Notes under the pieces: generated by a model | Databases searched by the model: none | Told to the model about the DNA's origin: nothing | The model's input: only the letters and a program-made list of their open reading frames with translations | Shown: piece by piece, positions 27,399 to 35,355 of the stretch | Position numbering within the stretch: the first letter of the stretch is position 1 | Layout: each line of letters opens with the position of its first letter | Assembly: GCA_965230495.1 (NCBI GenBank) | Contig: OZ246004.1 | Coordinates: 1,426,001-1,490,000 of the forward strand | From: JACJYM01 sp965230495 | GTDB taxonomy: Bacteria; Bacteroidota; Bacteroidia; Chitinophagales; Saprospiraceae | Direction of reading: 5' to 3' | Length of the DNA: 64,000 bases | Program-made: the position numbers and the translations under genes

Positions 27399-29156
27399 GT
27401 GAGAAACTTCTTTAAAATTATTTTTGGGTCATGTTTAGGAACGATCCTTGCTTTAGTGGGTATTTTTGGCATTCTGCTTATTGTAAGCTTGGTTAGTAAG
27501 CCAAGTAATGAAATTTCCAAGAATTCTGTACTTGTATTGGATTTTTCTTCATTTATTCCTGAAAAAACTGACAATATAAAAAGGGATAAATTCAGTTTCG
27601 AATCTTCTAAAGCTATTGGTTTAAGGACATATGAACGTATCATAAACAAAGCTGCTGAAGATGTAAAAATATCGGGTATATTACTAAAGAACACATCACC
27701 ATACGTTGGAAATGCCGGTTTATATGATTTAAGAGCTTCCTTAGAAAGTTTCAAAGAAAGTGGTAAGTGGATCTATTCATATGCCGACTATCATAGTCAA
27801 AAGTCCTATCAACTAAATCTAGCGGCAGATTCGATTTTCCTTAATCCCAACGGATGGATCGACCTGAAAGGATATGGGTATTTGAGCCCTTTCTTTAAAG
27901 ATGCTCTTGATAATCTTGGAATTAAAGCAGAAGTATTTTACGCCGGAGATTATAAAAGTGCTACCGAGCCTTTCCGAAGAAATGATATGAGCCCTGAGAA
28001 TAGAGAACAAGTAAAAGAGTTCCTTGATGAAATGGTGGCTATATTGACTGAAGATATTTCAGAATCAAGGAATATTGATAAAAACACAGTAAATCGTGTA
28101 TTCAATACCTATGCTGGTAAATCCGCATATAGTGCTAAATCTCACAACCTAATTGACGATATTCTATATTATGATCAGGTAGAAGCTAAGCTTAAAAATC
28201 GACTGGGAGTTAAAGAGAATAAGAAAATTAAATATATAAGTATTTCAAAATACGCCAAAAGCATCGATCTAACGGAAAAGGGTGATAGTAAGAATAAGAT
28301 TGCAATAGTATATGCTGAAGGTGAGGTGTTATACGGATCAAATGAATATGGTAGTATCAGTGATCAAAAATATCTTAAAATATTTGATAGGTTAAAGCGT
28401 GATAAAAAATTAAAAGCAGTCGTATTACGGGTGAATTCACCAGGAGGAAGTTCACTTACTTCGGACATCATTTGGAGAGAAGTGGAAAACTTAAAGGAAA
28501 AAGGTATTCCTGTAATAGCTTCTTTTGGAGACTATGCCGCCTCAGGGGGATATTACATAGCCTGTGGAGCTGACACTATCGTTTCATCTCCAAGTACATT
28601 AACAGGCTCTATTGGGGTATTTAGTATGTTGTTTAATGCACGAGAATTAGCTAATGATAAGCTTAAAGTTCATTTCGATACTTTAAAGACCCATCCGATG
28701 GCTATTGGATTAACTTCTTTCTACGATCCTAATGAGCAAGAAAGACAACTTATTAAAGAAAGTGTGGATACTATCTATTCAGTTTTTCTGGATAGAGTGG
28801 CTAATGGTCGAAATATGAGTAAAGAAGCCGTTCATCAAGTTGGACAAGGACGAATTTGGACCGGACAGAAAGCTTTAGAGTTAGGTTTAGTCGATGAATT
28901 GGGAGATCTGGACAAAGCTATATCAATAGCGGCTGAAGCGGCTGAAATAGACGACTATAAGATAAAGGAATACCCAACGGTAAAGGAAAACTTCATTGCG
29001 AAATTAATGTCGGAGATTGATCCTTCTGAAAATGTAGTAGAAAGATTTGAAGTAGATGGTGAACTTTTAGATTATTACAAAAAGTATCAATCAGCTATTA
29101 GAGTAATGGAGACAAAAGAACCGCTGATGAGACTTCCATTTATGTTGGAGAACTAA
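27399..29156 (+). CDS. sppA: signal peptide peptidase SppA, 67-kDa type
   Basis: 585 residues from a GTG start (no ATG fits). One N-terminal membrane helix (about 5-32), then two tandem crotonase-like domains. The catalytic Lys is in FYAGDYKSATEPFRR (Lys 186) and the Ser in the second domain at YAASGGYYIACGAD (Ser 382), as in the E. coli protein, where the pair is split between the two domains. It degrades membrane-bound remnant signal peptides in the inner membrane. Its 3' end overlaps the convergent DUF1415 gene by 17 bases. Confidence 0.95.
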   Translation: MRNFFKIIFGSCLGTILALVGIFGILLIVSLVSKPSNEISKNSVLVLDFSSFIPEKTDNIKRDKFSFESSKAIGLRTYERIINKAAEDVKISGILLKNTSPYVGNAGLYDLRASLESFKESGKWIYSYADYHSQKSYQLNLAADSIFLNPNGWIDLKGYGYLSPFFKDALDNLGIKAEVFYAGDYKSATEPFRRNDMSPENREQVKEFLDEMVAILTEDISESRNIDKNTVNRVFNTYAGKSAYSAKSHNLIDDILYYDQVEAKLKNRLGVKENKKIKYISISKYAKSIDLTEKGDSKNKIAIVYAEGEVLYGSNEYGSISDQKYLKIFDRLKRDKKLKAVVLRVNSPGGSSLTSDIIWREVENLKEKGIPVIASFGDYAASGGYYIACGADTIVSSPSTLTGSIGVFSMLFNARELANDKLKVHFDTLKTHPMAIGLTSFYDPNEQERQLIKESVDTIYSVFLDRVANGRNMSKEAVHQVGQGRIWTGQKALELGLVDELGDLDKAISIAAEAAEIDDYKIKEYPTVKENFIAKLMSEIDPSENVVERFEVDGELLDYYKKYQSAIRVMETKEPLMRLPFMLEN

Positions 29157-29658
29157 GTTTCTCCAAGAGTTCTCTAGGTAATGAGTTAAGTTTCTTGATA
29201 TTTTCTTCCGGAATAGTTTCAATAGAAGGATAAGATTTAATGACTTTGTAAACATCTTCTGTTTTCAACAGATGAATTAGTGGAAAAGGAGATCTATTGG
29301 TATAATTGGATTTAGCATTTCCTTCTCCTTCAAAAGCATAGTTTGGATGAAATCCTACTATCTGTACTTTATCGTCAATATTTTGTTTAGAAATAAGTTC
29401 TTCCAACACATAAATGATATCTTGAAAATAATCCCATTCCTTTAATCCCTTTGTAATGCATAAAGTATTAGATATTTCCTTAGATTCTGATTGTAATAAC
29501 TGTTCAATTTCGTTATATACACCAAGGACCAATTCTTCTCCTTCACCTTCTATGGCAACTATTCTTAGACTGTTATCCATCAAAGTCTTTTTCGCAAAAG
29601 GGCATATATTGTATACTATGATAAACTCTTTAATCCATTCCTTTATTCGGGAAACCAT
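29140..29658 (-). CDS. DUF1415 family protein
   Basis: 172 residues, cytoplasmic. DUF1415 hallmarks are present: an early YNICPFAKK with a conserved Cys, and QIVGFHPNYAFEGEGN followed by NYTNRSPFPLIHLLK. The function of the family is unknown. It is the last gene of an overlapping four-gene operon and shares 29 bases with the gene before it. Confidence 0.85.
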   Translation of the reverse strand: MVSRIKEWIKEFIIVYNICPFAKKTLMDNSLRIVAIEGEGEELVLGVYNEIEQLLQSESKEISNTLCITKGLKEWDYFQDIIYVLEELISKQNIDDKVQIVGFHPNYAFEGEGNAKSNYTNRSPFPLIHLLKTEDVYKVIKSYPSIETIPEENIKKLNSLPRELLEKLSSPT

Positions 29659-30124
29659 GAGTATTAATATCTAATCTAAAAATCAGTTTACCACATTGTA
29701 GGCAATGAGCTGTATTGTCAGGTTCAAATTTATAACCTAAGGATGCTTTTAATGTTTTAGTTAATACTTTTTCAGAACGAATAGTGGTCTCTTCTTTAAT
29801 CAATTCGCTATAGATCACATGACCACTTGTATCAATACATGACTTAATAGAAATAGTACCACTAGTACTCAAATCTAGACCAGATATATTTCTATAAGTA
29901 ACTTTTCTACCGAAAATGCCAGCATGACAATCATTCGAAAAAAAAGGATTGTCCTCCTTCGTCATCAACGCTACACTTTGACAATCTACGTTTAAAGAGT
30001 CAAATTCTTGTGTTTTATAAGCATAGCCCTTTTCTTTGAAAGAAATAGGCTTTATGGTCCTAGAGTTCGTTTTACAGGCAATAAAACACAATAGGAAAAA
30101 GTAAACAAAGCCTTTATTCAACAT
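29630..30124 (-). CDS. lipoprotein with a stand-alone TonB-type C-terminal domain
   Basis: 164 residues. Lipobox LCFIAC at about residues 12-17, then a short linker and, from residue 69, a domain (GIFGRKVTYRNISGLDL to FRLDINTHG) that aligns without gaps with the C-terminal domain of the energy transducer at 26302-27264. About 57 of 88 residues are identical by eye. There is no inner-membrane helix and no Pro-rich spacer, so it cannot act as a normal TonB. It may bind the same partner as a lipid-anchored periplasmic protein. Overlaps the genes on both sides (11 and 29 bases). It could be a decoy, an adaptor or a relic. Confidence 0.7.
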   Translation of the reverse strand: MLNKGFVYFFLLCFIACKTNSRTIKPISFKEKGYAYKTQEFDSLNVDCQSVALMTKEDNPFFSNDCHAGIFGRKVTYRNISGLDLSTSGTISIKSCIDTSGHVIYSELIKEETTIRSEKVLTKTLKASLGYKFEPDNTAHCLQCGKLIFRLDINTHGFPNKGMD

Positions 30125-30638
30125 TCCTTTTATAAATTCCTTTGAATAATGTTTTAATAGGTAAATTTTGGGGATTCACCTGTTCCCAGTGTTGAACAAC
30201 CTCTCCGTTTTCCATAGGTGTCCATGTAATACGATGGTAAAAGTCTCCGTTTTTTGCACTCTGTATTTCACTTCTTAAAACCATACTTTTATCAACAAGA
30301 ATGCCTGATAGTTCCAACACTCCCCCATTACTATCTATCCAGACCTGATGCCATTTTTTGTCTTTTCTGTTATAAAAATTATAGGATGTTCCCGTACTTG
30401 AACTAGAATGCCAATTCTCTTGAATTACACAGTTCTTTTGCATCTTAAGAATGGTATTACTACCTATTGCATTTCCCAATGTATCATAAACCATCCAATC
30501 CCCTAACCAGAAATCAAAAGCTTTATAATCTTCACTACAGCAAGCACAATCCAAGTTCTGTTGACTCACACCATTTTGTTGAGTTCCGACCAGAAACAGT
30601 ATTAAAACCAGTATCTTCTTAAATTTCAATTTTCGCAA
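30114..30638 (-). CDS. DUF1579-like secreted protein
   Basis: 174 residues with a signal peptide (ILVLILFLVGTQQNGVSQ). The mature protein opens with CACCSEDYKAFDFWLGDWMV, then ENWHSSSSTGTSYNFYNRKD and HQVWIDSNGGVLELSG, the pattern of DUF1579-type lipocalin-like proteins. The function is unknown. Overlaps the next gene by 11 and the previous one by 20 bases. Confidence 0.65.
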   Translation of the reverse strand: MRKLKFKKILVLILFLVGTQQNGVSQQNLDCACCSEDYKAFDFWLGDWMVYDTLGNAIGSNTILKMQKNCVIQENWHSSSSTGTSYNFYNRKDKKWHQVWIDSNGGVLELSGILVDKSMVLRSEIQSAKNGDFYHRITWTPMENGEVVQHWEQVNPQNLPIKTLFKGIYKRNVE

Positions 30639-31110
30639 GTTTTTTGTGTATGTTATTTACTTCATTCAGTGCAGCAGAGCCATACCAAGGATGCATTTCC
30701 ATTACCAAACTCCCTGCCTGAATAGCCGGATCAGTCCTAGTAAGTTTTTCTGCCTCCTCCACAGTTTCTACTCTAAAAATATAAATCCCTCTTAGATCAC
30801 CATCATCAAGAAAAGGTCCTGCTAGCACTAGTTTACCGCTCTCGGCTAATTTTCCGATATTATCTAAATGAGCTCTTTGTAAATTTTGTGACTCCAAAGA
30901 ATCTAAATCTCTGTTTGATCCTCTTTTTAGAAATGCCATTACATATTTATGCATTCCATAGGGATCAGCATTTAATCTAGTCGCCAACAAAGAATCAAAT
31001 CTTATTTCTTCTACATTCTTCTTGACTTCAGGGGTAACTCCATTCACCTTATTATCACAACTTAAAAAAAGCAATCCTAAAATGCATAAACTCCAAATCA
31101 TATACTTCAT
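30619..31110 (-). CDS. YciI-like (YCII-related) lipoprotein
   Basis: 163 residues. Lipobox LLFLSC (about 14-19). The C-terminal half is a YCII-related domain: YVMAFLKRGSN, then LVLAGPFLDDGDLRGIYIFR and an IQAGSLVMEMHPWYGS end. YciI domains have a ferredoxin-like fold, and many lack a known reaction. A lipid-anchored form is less usual. First gene of the overlapping operon that runs to DUF1415. Confidence 0.75.
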   Translation of the reverse strand: MKYMIWSLCILGLLFLSCDNKVNGVTPEVKKNVEEIRFDSLLATRLNADPYGMHKYVMAFLKRGSNRDLDSLESQNLQRAHLDNIGKLAESGKLVLAGPFLDDGDLRGIYIFRVETVEEAEKLTRTDPAIQAGSLVMEMHPWYGSAALNEVNNIHKKLAKIEI

Positions 31111-31239
31111 GATAACAAAATTATATTCAAAAGTAAAGTAATGATTTGTTCTTATCTAATTTACTAGCAAATATTTACATATATATTTTTTTTGTTTTTA
31201 TATATTTGGTAGAATATTTTTAAACTAAAACTACTAATT

Positions 31240-31740
31240 ATGGAAATGAATTGGATAGCTATTATTGTGGCCGCACTTGTACCTATGGTTTTGGGATTTG
31301 TTTGGTACAGCCCTAAGCTTTTTCAAAATTCTTGGATGAAAGAAGCCCGTGTTACCGAAGATATGATGAAGGGGGCTAACATGGGATTAATATTTGGAGT
31401 TTCTTTCTTTTTGAGTTTTGTTCTGGCACTATTTGTTAACGCTAACTTTATACACCAAAATGGCCTAATGGGATTGGTTTATGGTGATCCTAACGTAATG
31501 GACGCCACTTCGGAAATTGGAAAGACATTTGAAGCTTTCAAAAGTCATTTTGCTAATGCTCATAGAACATTTACACATGGGATTGCTCACGGTATTATGT
31601 TTGGTATAATGTTCGTGCTTCCTGTTTTAGGTACAAATGCTTTATTTGAAAGAAAAGGATGGAAGTACATTCTGATTAATGTAGGCTATTGGACTGTTTG
31701 TTTAGCTATTATGGGAGGAATTATTTGTGCTTGGCAGTAA
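31240..31740 (+). CDS. DUF1761 family membrane protein
   Basis: 166 residues with four predicted membrane helices (about 4-22, 49-66, 117-135, 143-165). The opening AALVPMVLGFVWYSPKLFQN and WMKEA segment are typical of DUF1761. The function is unknown. A TATATTTG box at 31201-31208 is a likely -7 element. It is followed by a hairpin terminator. Confidence 0.85.
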   Translation: MEMNWIAIIVAALVPMVLGFVWYSPKLFQNSWMKEARVTEDMMKGANMGLIFGVSFFLSFVLALFVNANFIHQNGLMGLVYGDPNVMDATSEIGKTFEAFKSHFANAHRTFTHGIAHGIMFGIMFVLPVLGTNALFERKGWKYILINVGYWTVCLAIMGGIICAWQ

Positions 31741-31762
31741 GTCAGAAAAATAACAAAGTTAG

Positions 31763-31797
31763 AAGGGGATGTCAAACATCCCCTTTATAGCTTTTTT
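31763..31797 (+). terminator. terminator between convergent DUF1761 and O-methyltransferase genes
   Basis: Perfect 10-bp inverted repeat AAGGGGATGT/ACATCCCCTT with a three-base loop (31763-31785), followed on the plus strand by TTATAGCTTTTTTAT. Its right arm touches the stop codon of the minus-strand methyltransferase. The opposite strand has no T run, so it mainly serves the plus strand. Confidence 0.7.
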
Positions 31798-32432
31798 ATA
31801 ATACTAATTCCATCACGAATAGGTAGCAGAAAGTTTTGAACACGAACATCATTTTGTACCATCTCATTAAATCCTTTTATAATATTCGTAAGTTTATCAG
31901 GATTCTCCATGAGAACTTTTCCACTCCACAACACATTATCTGCCATTATGTAACCACCTTTTTTTGTCTTCTCCAGACAAAGCTCATAATAAATAGGATA
32001 ATTTTCTTTGTCTGCATCTATAAAGCATAAATCATATACAGAATCCGTATTCTTTAAAAACACCTTAGCATCCTGGAGAATTAAGTTGATTTTGTCTTTG
32101 AATGGAGATTTTCCCACAAACTCTTTAGCAACAGCATTCCATTCCTCATTTACATCTAAAGTATAGATCATACCTTCTTCATGCAGACCTTCAGCCAGAC
32201 AAAGTGCCGAATAGCCAGTAAAAGTACCAACTTCTAAAACTCTTTTTGGTTGTAACATTCCACTAATGCATGAAAGTAGCCTCCCTTGCTCCCACCCTGA
32301 AAGCATTCTGGGATTAGATGTATGCAAATGCGTGTATCTCTCTAACTCAATTAAATAAGCATTTTCAACAGAGGAAAATTTACGAGCATATTCCTCTATC
32401 TCGTTGTTATGTGTTAAGTCGTAATACTTCAT
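31785..32432 (-). CDS. class I SAM-dependent O-methyltransferase
   Basis: 215 residues. SAM-binding motif I is RVLEVGTFTGYSALCLAEGL, followed by the acidic LDVNEEW, and the metal-binding region LCFIDADKENYPIYYELC plus IMADNVLWSG matches the catechol/caffeoyl-CoA O-methyltransferase family (Methyltransf_3). It transfers methyl to a hydroxyl of an unknown small substrate in the cytoplasm. A TATCTTTG box at 32460-32453 on the minus strand may be its promoter. Confidence 0.9.
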   Translation of the reverse strand: MKYYDLTHNNEIEEYARKFSSVENAYLIELERYTHLHTSNPRMLSGWEQGRLLSCISGMLQPKRVLEVGTFTGYSALCLAEGLHEEGMIYTLDVNEEWNAVAKEFVGKSPFKDKINLILQDAKVFLKNTDSVYDLCFIDADKENYPIYYELCLEKTKKGGYIMADNVLWSGKVLMENPDKLTNIIKGFNEMVQNDVRVQNFLLPIRDGISIIKKL

Positions 32433-32661
32433 TTATTTTAAATTATTACCATCAAAGATATAGAGCTTGTTTCGAAAAGTCATATTCCATATATATTAAA
32501 AATAAATATAATGTTTTCAGTCCTGAATAACAATATTTTAAATATAAGTACTATTTTTGCTTTGTTATGCGACCTATGATTATTACTTTGAACCTTGAGT
32601 AGCTATAGGTTGTTTATTTATATATAATGAGATGTTATCATAAAAAGATTTAATTAGAATA

Positions 32662-34143
32662 ATGGCAACACTTAAGCAAACTCTAAGTCAAAAAATGCTT
32701 CAGAAACTGTCTCCTCAACAGATTCAGTTAATGAAGTTATTACAAATTCCTACTGCTACTTTAGACCAAAGAATACAAGAAGAATTGGAATCCAATCCTG
32801 CATTAGATGAAGGCGAAAATCAGGAAGTGATAGACTTAGATGATTCTTATGACGAAAAGGACGAATATGAGTTTGAATTAGATGATTATCTAAAAGAATA
32901 TATGGAAGATGATCCCACTAGTTATAAACTTAAGAGTGATAACAAATCTGTGGATGATGAAGGCAAACAAATTCCGGTTCATGTAGAGAGTACATTCCAT
33001 GAATTTTTGCAAAAGCAATTGTCTATGCTCTCCTTTGAAAATGAACTTGACGAAATAATTTCAGAACAAATAATAGGTTCTATTGATGAAGATGGCTATT
33101 TGAGAAGAGAGATACCTGCTATTATAGATGATCTAATGTTCTCTCAATCTATCGAAGTCAGTGAAGAGCAAATTTTAAAAAACCTCGAACTGATACAAAA
33201 ATTTGATCCTTCTGGCGTAGGAGCCCGAGATCTTTGTGAATGCCTAGTCATTCAGTTGAAAAATAAGATATCACTAAACCCTGATGATTATATTGAAGAA
33301 AGATTGTTGGCTTTAAAGATTTTACAACAAAACTTCGAAGAGTTTACTAAAAAACATTACAACAAGTTAAAGAAATACTATGGCATTTCTGATTCCGAAT
33401 TAAGAGGTGTTATTAATGAGATTACAAAACTAAACCCTAAGCCTGCTAGTAGTATTTCTGGCATTTCAAATGGCGATAGCAATCATTATATTGTTCCGGA
33501 TTTCTTTGTTTTCAATCGTGACGGTGAACTAGAGCTGACTTTAAATAACAGAAATGCTCCTGATCTCAGGGTTAATGATCAATATGTCGATCTTCTCAAA
33601 ACTTATAGGACTAACAAAGAAGCTAAAAAAACTACTAAATCTGATAAAGAAGCGGTAATGTTTATTAAGCAAAAAATAGATTCCGCTAAATGGTTTATTG
33701 ACGCCATAAAACAACGTCAAGATACACTGTATAGAACGATGTATTCCATCATGCAATTTCAAAAAGACTTTTTTCTTACCGGAGATGAAAGAAGAATACG
33801 ACCAATGATTCTTAAAGATATTTCGGATATTACAAGTCTGGATATTTCAACGGTTTCGAGAGTAGCGAATAGTAAATTTGTTCAAACCGAATTTGGTACA
33901 AAAAAGCTTAAAGATTTCTTTTCTGAAGCAGTACAGACTACAAGTGGTGAAGAAGTTTCTACTGTTGAAGTAAAAAACACATTGAGTGACATTATCAAAG
34001 GAGAGGATAAAAGAAAACCTCTATCTGATGAAGTGCTTAAAAATATGCTAACCCAAAGAGGTTATAATATTGCAAGACGTACAGTAGCTAAATACCGGGA
34101 ACAATTAAATATTCCCGTAGCTCGATTAAGGAAAGAGTTATAG
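32662..34143 (+). CDS. rpoN: RNA polymerase sigma-54 factor
   Basis: 493 residues. The Gln/Leu-rich region I (LSQKMLQKLSPQQIQLMKLL), an acidic region II (about 50-100), the core-binding region and the C-terminal DNA-binding part with DISTVSRVANSKFVQTEFG and the RpoN box ARRTVAKYRE are all present. It directs polymerase to -24/-12 promoters and needs enhancer-binding ATPases, none of which are in this window. Its last six bases overlap the convergent OmpA-like gene. Confidence 0.97.
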   Translation: MATLKQTLSQKMLQKLSPQQIQLMKLLQIPTATLDQRIQEELESNPALDEGENQEVIDLDDSYDEKDEYEFELDDYLKEYMEDDPTSYKLKSDNKSVDDEGKQIPVHVESTFHEFLQKQLSMLSFENELDEIISEQIIGSIDEDGYLRREIPAIIDDLMFSQSIEVSEEQILKNLELIQKFDPSGVGARDLCECLVIQLKNKISLNPDDYIEERLLALKILQQNFEEFTKKHYNKLKKYYGISDSELRGVINEITKLNPKPASSISGISNGDSNHYIVPDFFVFNRDGELELTLNNRNAPDLRVNDQYVDLLKTYRTNKEAKKTTKSDKEAVMFIKQKIDSAKWFIDAIKQRQDTLYRTMYSIMQFQKDFFLTGDERRIRPMILKDISDITSLDISTVSRVANSKFVQTEFGTKKLKDFFSEAVQTTSGEEVSTVEVKNTLSDIIKGEDKRKPLSDEVLKNMLTQRGYNIARRTVAKYREQLNIPVARLRKEL

Positions 34144-35205
34144 TTTTGAATTAACCTTTCTTACCTCTTCACAATCCTTAATTGTTATTTCTACTCTTCT
34201 ATTCGCCGCTTGCTCTTCTTCAGATGTTGCTTTAGGGTATTTCATATGAATATTGCTATACCCTATTATATAAAAACGTGTTGAATCAATATGTCTAGAG
34301 AACATCTTTTTAATCGTCTTGGCTCTGTTTAGAGATAAAGTGTAATAACCTCCTGAATAATCAGGAGCCTTAAAAGGAGCATTGACATGTCCACCAATTT
34401 CAAAACAAACCTTAGGATTCAAACTAAAAGACATGGCCAAATTGTTGGCTATAGAAACACTTTTTGGCAATAATCTGGGGCTGTCCCCATAGAAATTAAG
34501 CTCCTTTAACTCTATCGATTGATTGCTTTTAACAGGAAATACATTTAATGATAGTGGTTCTAGTATGGTAGTTTTGTTCGTTTTTAGCATTTTAGGGATT
34601 CCCAAAAATTCGTGAGAATAGGGAGTTAGTTTAATCACTTGATTATAAGGAACAAATATTTCGAATACCCCATTATTTGCCAAGGTGCTATCCTTAAAAA
34701 CTTTGTTTTCAGCCAAAATACTAATATCGACTGAGCCTAAACTATCTCCTACGACCTTTCCCTTTAAGAGAACGAACTTCATCTTTTTAAACATTCGTAT
34801 ACCGACCCGTCTATTCATACTCCTTGACATTTCATCCTTCTCCTCGAGCAACAATTTTTCTTCTCCGTAAAATCTGCTTTCAACCTGTGTAGAATCCATT
34901 CCCTTTACCAGCAAATAGTCTTCTACGAATTTCATCCTTTGCTGAGATAAACTTAAGTTGTACTCTTGACTTCCCTTAGAATCCGTATGGCCTGAAATTT
35001 CGATTTTATCAAATCGTATTTTTGAAAGACTATCTAAATAATTATCAAACCTTATAATTTCATTGCTATCTAACACACTCTTATCATTGTCAAAATGTAC
35101 GTTTATTTCGGTCAATAAAAGTAAACTATCCTTAAAAGTTTGAGCCCTTAATAGTGATATGAAGCATATGGAAATTAATATTATCAGACGAATCATTGCA
35201 TACAT
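34138..35205 (-). CDS. envelope protein with two OmpA-like domains
   Basis: 355 residues with a signal peptide (IRLIILISICFISLLRAQ); the start may be the fourth codon's ATG. Residues about 30-135 form an OmpA-like peptidoglycan-binding domain (ISGHTDSKGSQEYNLSLSQQ and SMNRRVGIRMF). A beta-rich middle (about 140-225) is followed by a second, more diverged OmpA-like domain (about 230-350), with EIGGHVNAP in place of the usual xxGHTD and a better kept LSLNRAK and AANRRVEITI. It is probably periplasmic or outer-membrane bound, tethering the envelope to peptidoglycan. No barrel or lipobox is visible. Confidence 0.8.
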   Translation of the reverse strand: MYAMIRLIILISICFISLLRAQTFKDSLLLLTEINVHFDNDKSVLDSNEIIRFDNYLDSLSKIRFDKIEISGHTDSKGSQEYNLSLSQQRMKFVEDYLLVKGMDSTQVESRFYGEEKLLLEEKDEMSRSMNRRVGIRMFKKMKFVLLKGKVVGDSLGSVDISILAENKVFKDSTLANNGVFEIFVPYNQVIKLTPYSHEFLGIPKMLKTNKTTILEPLSLNVFPVKSNQSIELKELNFYGDSPRLLPKSVSIANNLAMSFSLNPKVCFEIGGHVNAPFKAPDYSGGYYTLSLNRAKTIKKMFSRHIDSTRFYIIGYSNIHMKYPKATSEEEQAANRRVEITIKDCEEVRKVNSKL

Positions 35206-35355
35206 TTATTATTAAACCAATTCATTATAGTCTTTATTTCAGCATCACATCTATTTAACAATTCAGTGTGACCTTATGTCGATCTTAAACCCTCTTACTT
35301 TAATGTCTTGCCAAACTATCTTATTTTGGATATATTGTGATCAAAATAGATAAGA

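Noticed and set aside
32318..32530. Plus-strand open frame across the start of the methyltransferase gene
   Set aside because: Mostly antisense to a well-supported gene, with no start signal or family motif.
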